Assembly: GCA_022712475.1 (NCBI GenBank)
Contig: JALAGK010000323.1
Span: 1-7,127, forward strand
Direction: 5' to 3'
From: Enterobacteriaceae bacterium
GTDB lineage: Bacteria > Pseudomonadota > Gammaproteobacteria > Enterobacterales > Enterobacteriaceae
DNA: 7,127 nucleotides
Shown: one piece after another, positions 1-7,127 of the stretch
Position numbering within the stretch: position 1 is the stretch's first letter
Layout of the letters: every line of letters begins with the position of its first letter
Notes under the pieces: model-generated
What the model was told of the DNA's origin: nothing
What the model saw: only the letters and a program-made list of their open reading frames with translations
Database searches by the model: none
Translations under genes and position numbers: made by a program

Positions 1-101
1 CACAGGTCGAAATGATCCTGTTTGCCGGTGCGGTGTACTTCATTATTAGTCTTAGCGCCTCGCTGCTGGTCAGCTGGCTGAAGAAAAGGACCGTTTCATG
101 A
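1..101 (+). CDS. gltK: Glutamate/aspartate ABC transporter permease, C-terminal end (partial)
   Basis: An open frame enters from the left edge (first full codon at 3) and ends at TGA 99-101, giving 32 residues. They contain one hydrophobic stretch ([20 protein letters not shown]) followed by a basic tail (KKR), as expected for the last transmembrane helix and cytoplasmic end of a HisM/GltK-type inner-membrane permease. The stop overlaps the gltL start as ATGA, an arrangement typical of co-translated transporter subunits. GltK normally pairs with GltJ as the channel for glutamate and aspartate delivered by the periplasmic binding protein GltI. The assignment to gltK rests mostly on the position directly before gltL, because only the tail is visible. 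Confidence 0.85.
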   Translation, partial: QVEMILFAGAVYFIISLSASLLVSWLKKRTVS

Positions 102-823
102 TTTCCCTGAAGAACGTTTCAAAATGGTATGGCCACTTTCAGGTGCTGACAAACTGCACGACGGCAGTCAAAAAAGGCGAGGTGGTGGTAGTGTGCGGTC
201 CTTCCGGCTCCGGCAAATCGACACTGATTAAAACCGTCAACGGTCTGGAACCCGTGCAGCAGGGCGAGATTATCGTCAACGGCACCCCTGTGACCGATAA
301 ACGTACCAACCTTGCGCGCCTGCGCTCGCATGTTGGCATGGTGTTCCAACACTTTGAGCTGTTCCCGCACCTGTCGATTATTGAAAACCTGACGCTAGCA
401 CAGGTGAAAGTGCTTAAGCGCAGCAAAGCCGAATCGCGCCAGAAAGGCCTGAAGCTGCTTGAGCGCGTAGGGCTATCCGCCCATGCAAATAAATACCCGG
501 CGCAACTATCCGGCGGCCAGCAGCAGCGCGTCGCCATCGCCCGCGCGCTGTGTATGGACCCGGTAGCTATGCTGTTTGATGAACCGACCTCGGCGCTTGA
601 CCCTGAGATGATAAATGAAGTGCTCGACGTCATGGTGGAACTTGCAAATGAAGGCATGACAATGATGGTGGTCACTCACGAAATGGGCTTTGCCCGCAAA
701 GTGGCTAATCGGGTTATCTTCATGGATGAAGGCAAAATTGTTGAGGACTCTGACAAAGATGCGTTCTTTGATAACCCCCAGTCGCCGCGCGCTAAAGAGT
801 TCCTTGCCAAAATACTGCATTAA
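98..823 (+). CDS. gltL: Glutamate/aspartate ABC transporter ATP-binding protein GltL
   Basis: This 241-aa protein is the cytoplasmic ATPase that powers the GltIJKL importer of glutamate and aspartate. All ABC motifs are present in order: Walker [10 protein letters not shown] (34-42), Q-loop Q84 in [11 protein letters not shown], signature LSGGQQQR (137-144), Walker B MLFDE (158-162) with catalytic E162, D-loop SALD (165-168) and switch histidine H194. The [11 protein letters not shown] context and the length fit the polar amino-acid subfamily (HisP/GlnQ/GltL), and the sequence agrees closely with E. coli GltL as I remember it. The ATG at 98 overlaps the gltK stop by 4 nt and has AGGA at 87-90, 7 nt upstream. 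It is the last gene of its operon, since the next gene is convergent. No key residue is missing. Confidence 0.96.
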   Translation: MISLKNVSKWYGHFQVLTNCTTAVKKGEVVVVCGPSGSGKSTLIKTVNGLEPVQQGEIIVNGTPVTDKRTNLARLRSHVGMVFQHFELFPHLSIIENLTLAQVKVLKRSKAESRQKGLKLLERVGLSAHANKYPAQLSGGQQQRVAIARALCMDPVAMLFDEPTSALDPEMINEVLDVMVELANEGMTMMVVTHEMGFARKVANRVIFMDEGKIVEDSDKDAFFDNPQSPRAKEFLAKILH

Positions 824-828
824 TTGTT

Positions 829-849
829 TGCGGGCCGTTCAGGCCCGCA
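829..849. terminator. GC-rich hairpin between convergent gltL and ybeL
   Basis: A perfect 8-bp inverted repeat, TGCGGGCC and GGCCCGCA, flanks a 5-nt loop (GTTCA). It fills most of the 32-bp gap between the two stop codons. The location fits a bidirectional transcription stop for both genes. However, neither side has a clear T run, so efficient intrinsic termination is not certain and it may act mainly as a barrier or 3'-end stabiliser. Confidence 0.55.
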
Positions 850-855
850 CGTTAA

Positions 856-1338
856 TCACGGTTCGAAAGGACGACGATGAAACTGGGTATGGCCACATTT
901 TGGACACGGCGGCAACACCTCTGGGGTGTAGAATGCCTGATGATAGTGGCAGTTCTCGCACACCAGATTGCCAAGTCCTACGACCTCACCACTGTGATAG
1001 ACGCCGTGGTGGTTTAAGTCCTGAAATACCTCGCGCCATTCCAGCTGGGTTTTATCCGTAATATCCGCGAGCTCCTGCCACAGGCTTTCTTTAATCACAC
1101 GCAAAAATACGCTGTCGCTTGCGTCTTCATGGCTTTCACCATAGCTGCGCGCAAACTCCTCAAGATCGCGGCGTACCGCACGAGTAGTCTCCTCGACTTC
1201 TGTACGCGTCAACTCCCCTGCTTCTGATAACCGTTTTCGAGCGCTGGCCACCAGCGCATCAATATCGCGCTCACCGTTTTGCAGGCGTTCCGTGAGCGAA
1301 GCCAGTAGTTCGCGATAAAATTGAGCAACCTTGTTCAT
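856..1338 (-). CDS. ybeL: Zinc-ribbon protein YbeL (DUF1451 family)
   Basis: This 160-aa cytoplasmic protein matches E. coli YbeL in length and content; its function is not established. The N-terminal two thirds are charged and probably helical (MNKVAQFYRELL at the start, with many E/R-rich heptad-like stretches), suggesting a coiled or helical domain. The C-terminal part carries four cysteines as two CxxC pairs, C127/C130 (CENC) and C145/C148 (CPKC), a zinc-ribbon arrangement. There is no signal peptide or membrane segment. The frame is open 13 codons further upstream to 1377, but the ATG at 1338 is chosen because GGAGGGAG lies 4 nt before it and because it gives the family length. The gene is convergent with gltL and divergent from leuS, so it is probably transcribed alone. 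Confidence 0.93.
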   Translation of the reverse strand: MNKVAQFYRELLASLTERLQNGERDIDALVASARKRLSEAGELTRTEVEETTRAVRRDLEEFARSYGESHEDASDSVFLRVIKESLWQELADITDKTQLEWREVFQDLNHHGVYHSGEVVGLGNLVCENCHYHQAFYTPEVLPPCPKCGHTQFHRRPFEP

Positions 1339-1342
1339 CGTA

Positions 1343-1350
1343 CTCCCTCC
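1343..1350 (-). promoter_or_regulatory. Strong ribosome binding site of ybeL
   Basis: Read on the minus strand this is GGAGGGAG, placed 4 nt before the ATG at 1338. It decides the ybeL start against the longer open frame that begins at 1377. Confidence 0.8.
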
Positions 1351-1403
1351 AGGATTTGCTAAAAGCGCCGTAACCACTTCTAATAGTAGCCGTTAATACT
1401 GCC

Positions 1404-1431
1404 GCTCTCTGCTAACTGCACCGCAGAGCGC
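1404..1431. repeat. Imperfect inverted repeat
   Basis: GCTCTCTGC (1404-1412) and GCAGAGCGC (1423-1431) pair over eight of nine positions around a 10-nt spacer. No T run follows on either strand, so it is not an obvious terminator. It could be an operator or a chance repeat. Confidence 0.35.
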
Positions 1432-1489
1432 ACAAATTCTCGTACGCGACAGGCACAAGGGATTTACGGCTGTCGGGGTTGAAGTGCTG

Positions 1490-1518
1490 TTGCGCTGCGC
1501 GCGAATCGGCTATGCTAT
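1490..1518 (+). promoter_or_regulatory. Tentative leuS promoter
   Basis: TTGCGC (1490-1495) can serve as a -35 element with TATGCT (1511-1516, 15-nt spacer) or TGCTAT (1513-1518, 17-nt spacer) as the -10. Neither pairing combines good boxes with ideal spacing. It lies about 60 nt before the leuS ATG, so the leader would be short. A second AT-rich hexamer TATAAG (1532-1537) has no recognisable -35 box. Confidence 0.35.
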
Positions 1519-1576
1519 TGCGATCTATACGTATAAGACGTCATTATTGGTATTTTTCACAGGACCACAGGCTGCC

Positions 1577-4159
1577 ATGCAAGAGCAATATCGCCCGGAA
1601 GAGATAGAATCCAACGTACAGCTTCACTGGCAAGAGAAGCGCACATTTGAAGTTAAAGAAGACGCAAGTAAAGAGAAGTATTACTGCCTGTCGATGCTTC
1701 CCTATCCTTCCGGCCGACTACACATGGGCCACGTTCGTAACTACACCATCGGCGATGTTATCGCTCGCTACCAGCGTCTGCTGGGCAAAAACGTGTTGCA
1801 GCCTATTGGTTGGGACGCCTTTGGTCTGCCTGCAGAAGGTGCCGCGGTAAAAAACAACACCGCACCTGCGCCGTGGACGTACGACAACATCAATTACATG
1901 AAAAACCAGCTCAAAATGCTGGGCTTTGGTTATGACTGGAGCCGCGAGCTGGCGACCTGCCGCCCGGAATACTACCGCTGGGAGCAAAAGTTTTTCACCG
2001 AGCTTTATAAAAAAGGTCTGGTGTATAAAAAAACCTCAGCAGTGAACTGGTGTCCGAATGACCAGACCGTACTGGCAAACGAGCAGGTCATCGACGGCTG
2101 CTGCTGGCGTTGTGACACTAAGGTTGAGCGTAAAGAAATCCCGCAGTGGTTCATTAAAATCACCGACTATGCAGACGAGCTGTTAAATGACCTGGATACG
2201 CTGGACCAGTGGCCGGACACGGTTAAAACCATGCAGCGTAACTGGATTGGCCGCTCTGAAGGTGTGGAAATCACCTTCAAGGTAGAAAACAGCGCAGAAA
2301 CCCTGACGGTGTACACCACTCGCCCGGATACCTTTATGGGCGTGACTTACCTCGCCGTTGCCGCTGGCCACCCGCTGGCGCAACAGGCAGCAGCCAGCAA
2401 CCCGGCGCTTAAAGACTTCATCGATGACTGTCGTAACACCAAAGTAGCCGAAGCCGAAATGGCAACCATGGAGAAAAAAGGTGTCGCGACAGGCTTTAGC
2501 GCCATTCACCCGCTTACCGGTGAAGCCATTCCAGTGTGGGTCGCTAACTTTGTGTTGATGGAATACGGGACCGGTGCCGTGATGGCGGTTCCAGGTCACG
2601 ACCAGCGTGACTGGGAATTTGCGACCAAATACCACCTGGCCATTAAACCCGTCATTCTCAATCAGGATGGCAGTGAGCCGGATCTGAGCGAATCGGCTAT
2701 GACCGAAAAAGGCGTTCTGTTCAACTCTGGCGAGTTCGACGGTCTGGATTATTCAGCAGGCTTCAACGCTATTGCTGATAAGCTGGCCGGCCTTGGTGTA
2801 GGCGAGCGCAAGGTCAACTATCGCCTGCGCGATTGGGGTGTTTCACGCCAGCGTTACTGGGGCGCACCGATTCCGATGGTGACGCTCGAAGACGGTACTG
2901 TGGTGCCAACGCCGGAAGACCAGTTGCCGGTCGTGCTGCCTGAAGACGTGGTGATGGACGGCATCACCAGCCCGATCAAAGCTGACCCTGAGTGGGCAAA
3001 AACCACGGTAAACGGTATGCCGGGCCTGCGCGAAACCGATACTTTTGACACCTTCATGGAGTCATCCTGGTACTACGCACGCTATACCTGCCCGGATTAC
3101 GACAAAGGTATGCTCGACTCCGACGCGGCCAACTACTGGCTGCCAGTCGATATTTACGTCGGCGGTATTGAGCACGCCATCATGCACCTGCTCTATTTCC
3201 GCTTCTTCCATAAACTGCTGCGCGATGCAGGCATGGTGAACTCCAGTGAGCCAGCAAAACAACTGCTGTGTCAGGGCATGGTGCTGGCTGATGCATTCTG
3301 GTACACCGGCAACAATGGCGAGCGCATCTGGGTTTCACCGGTTGATGCTATCGTTGAGCGTGACGACAAAGGCCGTATCGTGAAAGCCAGCGATGCCGAA
3401 GGGCACGAGCTGGTTTACGCAGGTATGAGCAAGATGTCTAAGTCCAAAAACAACGGCATTGACCCGCAGGTAATGGTTGAACGCTACGGCGCCGATACCG
3501 TGCGTCTGTTTATGATGTTCGCCTCACCGGCAGAAATGACGCTTGAATGGCAGGAGTCCGGTGTGGAAGGCGCTAACCGCTTCCTCAAGCGCGTGTGGAA
3601 ACTGGCCTTTGAGCACACGGCAAAAGGTGCAGCCCCGGCGCTGAACGTGGACGCGCTCAACGACGACCAGAAAGCCCTGCGCCGCGACCTGCATAAAACC
3701 ATTGCTAAAGTAACCGACGATATCGGCCGCCGCCAGACGTTTAATACTGCCATTGCCGCTATCATGGAGCTGATGAACAAGCTAGCGAAGGCTCCTCAGG
3801 ACACCGACCAGGACCGCGCGCTGATGAACGAAGCGCTGCTGGCTGTTGTGCGTATGCTGTATCCGTTCACACCACACGTTTGCTTTGCACTGTGGCAAAC
3901 ACTGGGTGCCGATGGCGATATCGACAACGCCAGCTGGCCGCAGGCTGACGAAAGCGCCATGGTTGAAGATACGCTGTTGGTTGTGGTGCAGGTTAACGGT
4001 AAAGTACGCGGTAAAATTACTGTTCCGGCTGACGCCACCGAAGAACAGGTGCGTGAACGCGCGGGTCAGGAACACCTGGTGGCGAAATACCTCACCGGCG
4101 TGACTGTCCGTAAAGTGATTTATGTTCCAGGTAAGCTGCTGAACCTGGTCGTGGGCTAA
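1577..4159 (+). CDS. leuS: Leucyl-tRNA synthetase
   Basis: This 860-aa class I synthetase attaches leucine to tRNA-Leu in the cytoplasm using ATP. Visible signatures are the HIGH motif as HMGH (49-52) within [11 protein letters not shown], a cysteine cluster (C159, C175, C176, C179) of the zinc-type insertion, and the CP1 editing domain with TTRPDT (247-252). T252 and D345 (in AVPGHDQRD) match the known E. coli specificity and editing residues. KMSKS is at 619-623, followed by the anticodon-binding domain and a C-terminal domain ending KLLNLVVG. Length and residue numbering equal E. coli LeuRS. The frame is open to a GTG at 1484, but [11 protein letters not shown] at 1577 is the family start. 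The ribosome site there is weak (CAGG at 1568-1571). It is the first gene of a leuS-lptE-holA-nadD operon. Confidence 0.98.
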   Translation: MQEQYRPEEIESNVQLHWQEKRTFEVKEDASKEKYYCLSMLPYPSGRLHMGHVRNYTIGDVIARYQRLLGKNVLQPIGWDAFGLPAEGAAVKNNTAPAPWTYDNINYMKNQLKMLGFGYDWSRELATCRPEYYRWEQKFFTELYKKGLVYKKTSAVNWCPNDQTVLANEQVIDGCCWRCDTKVERKEIPQWFIKITDYADELLNDLDTLDQWPDTVKTMQRNWIGRSEGVEITFKVENSAETLTVYTTRPDTFMGVTYLAVAAGHPLAQQAAASNPALKDFIDDCRNTKVAEAEMATMEKKGVATGFSAIHPLTGEAIPVWVANFVLMEYGTGAVMAVPGHDQRDWEFATKYHLAIKPVILNQDGSEPDLSESAMTEKGVLFNSGEFDGLDYSAGFNAIADKLAGLGVGERKVNYRLRDWGVSRQRYWGAPIPMVTLEDGTVVPTPEDQLPVVLPEDVVMDGITSPIKADPEWAKTTVNGMPGLRETDTFDTFMESSWYYARYTCPDYDKGMLDSDAANYWLPVDIYVGGIEHAIMHLLYFRFFHKLLRDAGMVNSSEPAKQLLCQGMVLADAFWYTGNNGERIWVSPVDAIVERDDKGRIVKASDAEGHELVYAGMSKMSKSKNNGIDPQVMVERYGADTVRLFMMFASPAEMTLEWQESGVEGANRFLKRVWKLAFEHTAKGAAPALNVDALNDDQKALRRDLHKTIAKVTDDIGRRQTFNTAIAAIMELMNKLAKAPQDTDQDRALMNEALLAVVRMLYPFTPHVCFALWQTLGADGDIDNASWPQADESAMVEDTLLVVVQVNGKVRGKITVPADATEEQVRERAGQEHLVAKYLTGVTVRKVIYVPGKLLNLVVG

Positions 4160-4163
4160 GCAC

Positions 4164-4170
4164 AGGAGGA
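4164..4170 (+). promoter_or_regulatory. Ribosome binding site of lptE
   Basis: AGGAGGA lies in the 14-nt gap after the leuS stop, 3 nt before a GTG. This strong site supports the GTG start at 4174 for lptE. Confidence 0.75.
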
Positions 4171-4173
4171 AGC

Positions 4174-4785
4174 GTGCGCTATCTGTTCACATTGTTTGTC
4201 GGCCTGGCGGTACTGGTTACCGCCGGTTGTGGGTTCCATCTACGCGGCACCAGTCAGGTGCCAAACCAGATGCATACTCTTATTCTCGACTCCAGCGATC
4301 CCTATGGTCCGCTGACCCGTGCGGTGCGTAATCAGCTACGCCTGAGTAACGTGGAAGTTGTTGAGAAAGATCCACTACGCCAGGACGTACCGTCGCTGCG
4401 CCTTCTCGGTTCAACGCTTGGCAAAGACACCGCTTCGGTATTCCAGGACGGCCGTACTGCGGAATACCAGATGGTGATGACCGTTCGTGCCAATGTCCTG
4501 ATTCCTGGCCACGATATCTACCCTATCAGTACCAGAGTCTATCGTTCATTCTTTGATAACCCACTGGCCGCGCTCGCAAAAGATGCCGAGCAGGATATGA
4601 TTATCAAAGAAATGTACGACAAAGCGGCGGAGCAGCTGGTGCGTAAGCTGACATCTGTGCATGTTGCTGACGTACAGCAGACTGAGCAAAACGAGGCACC
4701 TGTTGCACAAAGCGACAGCCGTCTGCTTGGCCATGATATGGGTGTCTCCGGCACCACAACGACAAGCCCCACCGCCGGCGAGTAA
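4174..4785 (+). CDS. lptE: LPS-assembly lipoprotein LptE (formerly RlpB)
   Basis: This 203-aa lipoprotein sits in the outer membrane as the plug and partner of the LptD beta-barrel, delivering lipopolysaccharide to the cell surface. The N-terminus has the shape of a lipoprotein signal: basic R2, a hydrophobic core and a VTAGC lipobox, predicting cleavage before and lipidation of C19. The next residue is G rather than D, consistent with sorting to the outer membrane. Conserved stretches include GFHLRG just after the cysteine, [34 protein letters not shown] and [17 protein letters not shown]. The start is GTG. The C-terminal 30 or so residues are Q/S/T-rich, low in complexity and probably disordered; the protein is about 10 aa longer than E. 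coli LptE as I recall it. Its TAA shares its last A with the holA ATG. Confidence 0.96.
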   Translation: MRYLFTLFVGLAVLVTAGCGFHLRGTSQVPNQMHTLILDSSDPYGPLTRAVRNQLRLSNVEVVEKDPLRQDVPSLRLLGSTLGKDTASVFQDGRTAEYQMVMTVRANVLIPGHDIYPISTRVYRSFFDNPLAALAKDAEQDMIIKEMYDKAAEQLVRKLTSVHVADVQQTEQNEAPVAQSDSRLLGHDMGVSGTTTTSPTAGE

Positions 4786-5816
4786 TGTTAAAACTCTGGC
4801 CAGAACAACTACGCGCGCAGCTCAATGAAGGGCTGCGCGCGGCATATCTGCTGCCAGGCAACGATCCGCTGTTGATTCAGGAAAGCCAGGACGCCATTCT
4901 TAAAAGCGCCGAAACTCAGGGCTTTACCGAACGCCACACCTTCCAGCTTGACGCCTCCACCGACTGGGACGCTATTTTCACACTAAGCCAGGCGCTAAGC
5001 CTGTTTGCCAGTCGCCAGGTCCTATTGTTACTCTTGCCTGAAAATGGTCCTAACGCCGCCATCGCAACAGAGCTTGCGAAGCTGGTGGCGCTACTGCATG
5101 AGGATCTGTTGCTGATTGTGCGTGGGCCTAAGCTTACCAAAGCGCAGGAAAGCGCTGCCTGGTTTACGGCACTGAGCAAAAATGCGGTGCAGGTTACCTG
5201 CCAAACCCCAGAGCAAGCACAGTTGCCGCGCTGGGTCAGCGCACGGGCGAAGCAGATGAAACTTACGCTTGATGATGCGGCGATACAGCTTCTATGTTAC
5301 TGCTACGAAGGTAACCTTCTGGCGCTCAACCAGGCGCTTGAACGCCTGTCACTTCTGTGGCCGGACGGTAAGCTGACGCTACCGCGCGTAGAGCAGGCGG
5401 TAAATGATGCCGCTCACTTTTCCCCGTTTCACTGGGTTGATGCGCTACTGGCAGGCAAAAGCAAACGGGCGCTGCATATTCTGCAACAATTGCGCCTTGA
5501 GGCCAGCGAGCCGGCGATTTTGCTGCGCACAGTACAACGTGAACTGCTGTTACTGGTTAATCTTAAGCGCCAGTCAGCCCATACGCCGCTACGCACACTG
5601 TTTGATAAACAGCGTGTATGGCAAAACCGACGTCCGCTCGTTACTGAAGCACTGAATCGTCTGAACGACGATACGCTGTGGCAGGCTGTACGCCTGTTGA
5701 GCCGTGCCGAGCGCACCCTAAAACAGGATTACAGCCAGTCCGTCTGGACTGAGCTTGAAAGTCTGTCGCTGCTGTTGTGCCACAAAGCGCTACCGGATGT
5801 TTTCATTGATGACTAA
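4785..5816 (+). CDS. holA: DNA polymerase III delta subunit
   Basis: This 343-aa protein is the delta subunit of the clamp-loader complex, the 'wrench' that opens the beta sliding clamp during replication. The N-terminal AAA+-like domain contains [13 protein letters not shown] (21-33), at the place of a degenerate P-loop without the GKT needed for ATP binding, as is normal for delta. SLFASR (72-77) carries L73 and F74, the residues known in E. coli delta to insert into the beta clamp. The second and third domains include [21 protein letters not shown] and [20 protein letters not shown], which are highly conserved in enterobacterial HolA. The length equals that of E. coli. The ATG overlaps the lptE stop by one base (TAATG) without a strong ribosome site, which suggests translational coupling. 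The 3' end overlaps nadD by 8 nt. Confidence 0.97.
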   Translation: MLKLWPEQLRAQLNEGLRAAYLLPGNDPLLIQESQDAILKSAETQGFTERHTFQLDASTDWDAIFTLSQALSLFASRQVLLLLLPENGPNAAIATELAKLVALLHEDLLLIVRGPKLTKAQESAAWFTALSKNAVQVTCQTPEQAQLPRWVSARAKQMKLTLDDAAIQLLCYCYEGNLLALNQALERLSLLWPDGKLTLPRVEQAVNDAAHFSPFHWVDALLAGKSKRALHILQQLRLEASEPAILLRTVQRELLLLVNLKRQSAHTPLRTLFDKQRVWQNRRPLVTEALNRLNDDTLWQAVRLLSRAERTLKQDYSQSVWTELESLSLLLCHKALPDVFIDD

Positions 5817-6456
5817 GCCTACCCTACGTGCCATCTACGGCGGCACGTTCGATCCCATACACTATGGTCACCTCAAACCGGTGGAAGCGCTGGCACAACG
5901 TATCGGGCTGTCTCGCATTATCATCATGCCTAATAACGTGCCGCCCCATCGCCCACAGCCGCAGGCTACCAGCGAACAGCGTAAAACAATGGTTGCACTG
6001 GCTATTGCCGAGCGCCCCTTATTTGAGCTGGACGAGCGCGAACTTCGCCGATCAACGCCTTCATGGACTGCAGAAACACTGGACGAAGTGCGTCATGAAC
6101 TGGGGCCTGTGCAACCGCTGGCGTTTATCATCGGCCAGGACTCACTACTTAGTCTTGCACAATGGCACAGTTATGAAACCCTGCCTGCCTTGTGCCACAT
6201 TCTGGTCACCCGCCGTCCTGGCTATGCGCTGAAGATGAAAACACCGCAGGAACAGGCCTGGCTTGAGCGCTATCTCACCGATGATATCCGTGAACTGCAT
6301 AACCGCCCCGCCGGTCGTATTTTCATCGCCGATACGCCCGAACTCGATATTTCTGCCACCGACATCCGTAAGCGCCTTACGCAACACCAGTCATGTGATG
6401 GCTTAGTCCCCGCCGCTGTACTGGAATATATCCAGCATAATGGACTGTATCGCTAA
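5809..6456 (+). CDS. nadD: Nicotinate-nucleotide adenylyltransferase
   Basis: This 215-aa cytoplasmic enzyme adenylates nicotinate mononucleotide with ATP to make deamido-NAD, in NAD biosynthesis. The nucleotidyltransferase Rossmann signature [11 protein letters not shown] (11-21) includes the HxGH motif at 18-21. The C-terminal ISATDIR (181-187) is the family's ISxT-type nucleotide-binding motif. NNVPPHRP and FIIGQDSLL are further hallmarks of NadD. The frame is open upstream to 5755, but the ATG at 5809 gives [16 protein letters not shown] and a length close to E. coli NadD (213 aa). A second upstream ATG at 5797 is possible but less likely. The start overlaps the holA end by 8 nt and has only a weak ribosome site (GGA near 5795), so translation is probably coupled to holA. 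It is the last gene of this operon in the window. Confidence 0.95.
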   Translation: MTKPTLRAIYGGTFDPIHYGHLKPVEALAQRIGLSRIIIMPNNVPPHRPQPQATSEQRKTMVALAIAERPLFELDERELRRSTPSWTAETLDEVRHELGPVQPLAFIIGQDSLLSLAQWHSYETLPALCHILVTRRPGYALKMKTPQEQAWLERYLTDDIRELHNRPAGRIFIADTPELDISATDIRKRLTQHQSCDGLVPAAVLEYIQHNGLYR

Positions 6457-6508
6457 GTAATACTCATTAAAATCCCGCTTTTCACAGCAAGTTAGTCCCA
6501 GTTGCGTA

Positions 6509-6545
6509 CTGTCAGGCCGTTGACCATTGACACCACCTGTCAGGC
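6509..6545 (+). repeat. Direct repeat CTGTCAGGC flanking the -35 box
   Basis: CTGTCAGGC occurs at 6509-6517 and 6537-6545, with starts 28 bp apart. One copy lies upstream of the TTGACA box and the other lies in the -35/-10 spacer. Such a placement could suit a repressor or activator, but a 9-bp pair can also arise by chance. Confidence 0.45.
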
Positions 6546-6554
6546 TGTTATTCT
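6527..6554 (+). promoter_or_regulatory. Sigma-70-type promoter for rsfS-rlmH
   Basis: A perfect -35 TTGACA (6527-6532) is followed after 16 nt by a -10 TATTCT (6549-6554, 4 of 6 matches). Transcription would begin near 6561, about 145 nt before the rsfS start. It would drive rsfS, rlmH and any genes beyond the right edge independently of the leuS operon. The position right after the nadD end supports a new transcription unit. Confidence 0.6.
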
Positions 6555-6592
6555 CCGCAGCCATAAAGACCGCCCAGCCGATTTGTTTCTGA

Positions 6593-7024
<432 letters not shown>

Positions 7025-7027
7025 CGC

Positions 7028-7127
7028 GTGAAGCTGCACCTGGTAGCCGTTGGCACCAAAATGCCGGACTGGGTTCAGACCGGCTTTAGTGAATATCTGC
7101 GCCGTTTTCCAAAGGATATGCCGTTCG
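7028..7127 (+). CDS. rlmH: 23S rRNA (pseudouridine1915-N3)-methyltransferase RlmH, N-terminal part (partial)
   Basis: The first 33 codons are visible before the window ends, reading [16 protein letters not shown] and then a stretch ending [11 protein letters not shown]. This agrees almost residue for residue with the start of E. coli RlmH (YbeA), a SPOUT-family enzyme that uses S-adenosylmethionine to methylate pseudouridine 1915 in helix 69 of 23S rRNA. The start is GTG, 3 nt after the rsfS stop, with GGAG (7017-7020) inside the rsfS end as ribosome site. The SAM-binding knot lies in the unseen C-terminal part. Its pairing with rsfS, both acting on the 50S subunit, is the usual arrangement. 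Confidence 0.94.
   Translation, partial: MKLHLVAVGTKMPDWVQTGFSEYLRRFPKDMPF

Larger units (their letters stand above)
1339..1576. other. Divergent ybeL-leuS intergenic region
   Basis: These 238 bp separate two divergently transcribed genes and should hold both promoters. Visible elements are the ybeL ribosome site, an imperfect inverted repeat at 1404-1431, a tentative leuS promoter near 1490-1518 and a perfect 10-bp palindrome TATACGTATA at 1526-1535. I could not find a convincing sigma-70 promoter on the minus strand for ybeL. No RNA gene and no leucine-rich leader peptide were seen. Confidence 0.7.

Noticed and set aside
139..675. 178-codon minus-strand frame inside gltL
   Set aside because: It is a shadow of the ATPase gene on the other strand, with composition biased to S/T/R and no recognisable domain.
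690..1061. 123-codon + strand frame across gltL end and ybeL
   Set aside because: It crosses the hairpin and lies antisense to ybeL, which has a clear family match and ribosome site.
1484..1576. 31-codon in-frame extension of leuS from GTG 1484
   Set aside because: It overlaps the presumed promoter, lacks a ribosome site, and would add residues not present in Leu[13 protein letters not shown] at 1577 is the family start.
2183..2635. 150-codon minus-strand frame inside leuS
   Set aside because: It is antisense to the LeuRS editing domain, without domain or ribosome site; typical for a long GC-rich gene.
5755..5808. 18-codon N-terminal extension of nadD inside holA
   Set aside because: It is cysteine-rich out-of-frame holA sequence ([13 protein letters not shown]); the start at 5809 places the GGTFDP motif at the usual distance.
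6466..6479. AAAA-TCCCGC-TTTT as a terminator after nadD
   Set aside because: Only four A-T pairs could form the stem; too weak for an intrinsic terminator.

Overview
This window is ordinary core chromosome of an enterobacterium (Enterobacterales, gamma-proteobacteria). I recognise every protein-coding gene as a close counterpart of an Escherichia coli gene, at near-identical lengths: GltL 241 aa, YbeL 160, LeuRS 860, HolA 343, RsfS 105. The genus cannot be named from this sequence. The gene order resembles E. coli but lacks some accessory genes found there. All comparisons to E. coli are from memory, not from an alignment.

Layout. Positions 1-823 (+) hold the end of a glutamate/aspartate ABC transporter operon: the last codons of the permease gene gltK, overlapping the complete ATPase gene gltL. 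A GC-rich hairpin (829-849) separates it from the convergent zinc-ribbon gene ybeL (856-1338, -). A 238-bp divergent intergenic region (1339-1576) follows, with a tentative leuS promoter. Then comes a tight + strand operon: leuS (leucyl-tRNA synthetase), lptE (outer-membrane lipoprotein of LPS export), holA (DNA polymerase III delta) and nadD (NAD biosynthesis). Gaps are 14 nt, then overlaps of 1 nt and 8 nt, so the last three are probably translationally coupled. A 250-bp non-coding stretch (6457-6706) replaces the cobC/phpB gene that E. coli has at this place. It carries a good sigma-70-like promoter and, about 90 nt further on, a terminator-like hairpin with eight T's. Directly after it come rsfS (ribosomal silencing factor, TTG start) and the first 33 codons of rlmH (23S rRNA methyltransferase, GTG start), which runs off the right edge.

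Together the genes cover amino-acid uptake, tRNA charging, envelope biogenesis, replication, NAD synthesis and ribosome regulation and modification. I see no mobile element, CRISPR array, tRNA, rRNA, phage or defence gene, and no clearly new biological system. The stretch most worth a second look is the rsfS leader, where a promoter and a terminator-like structure together could mark an attenuated leader or a small RNA.
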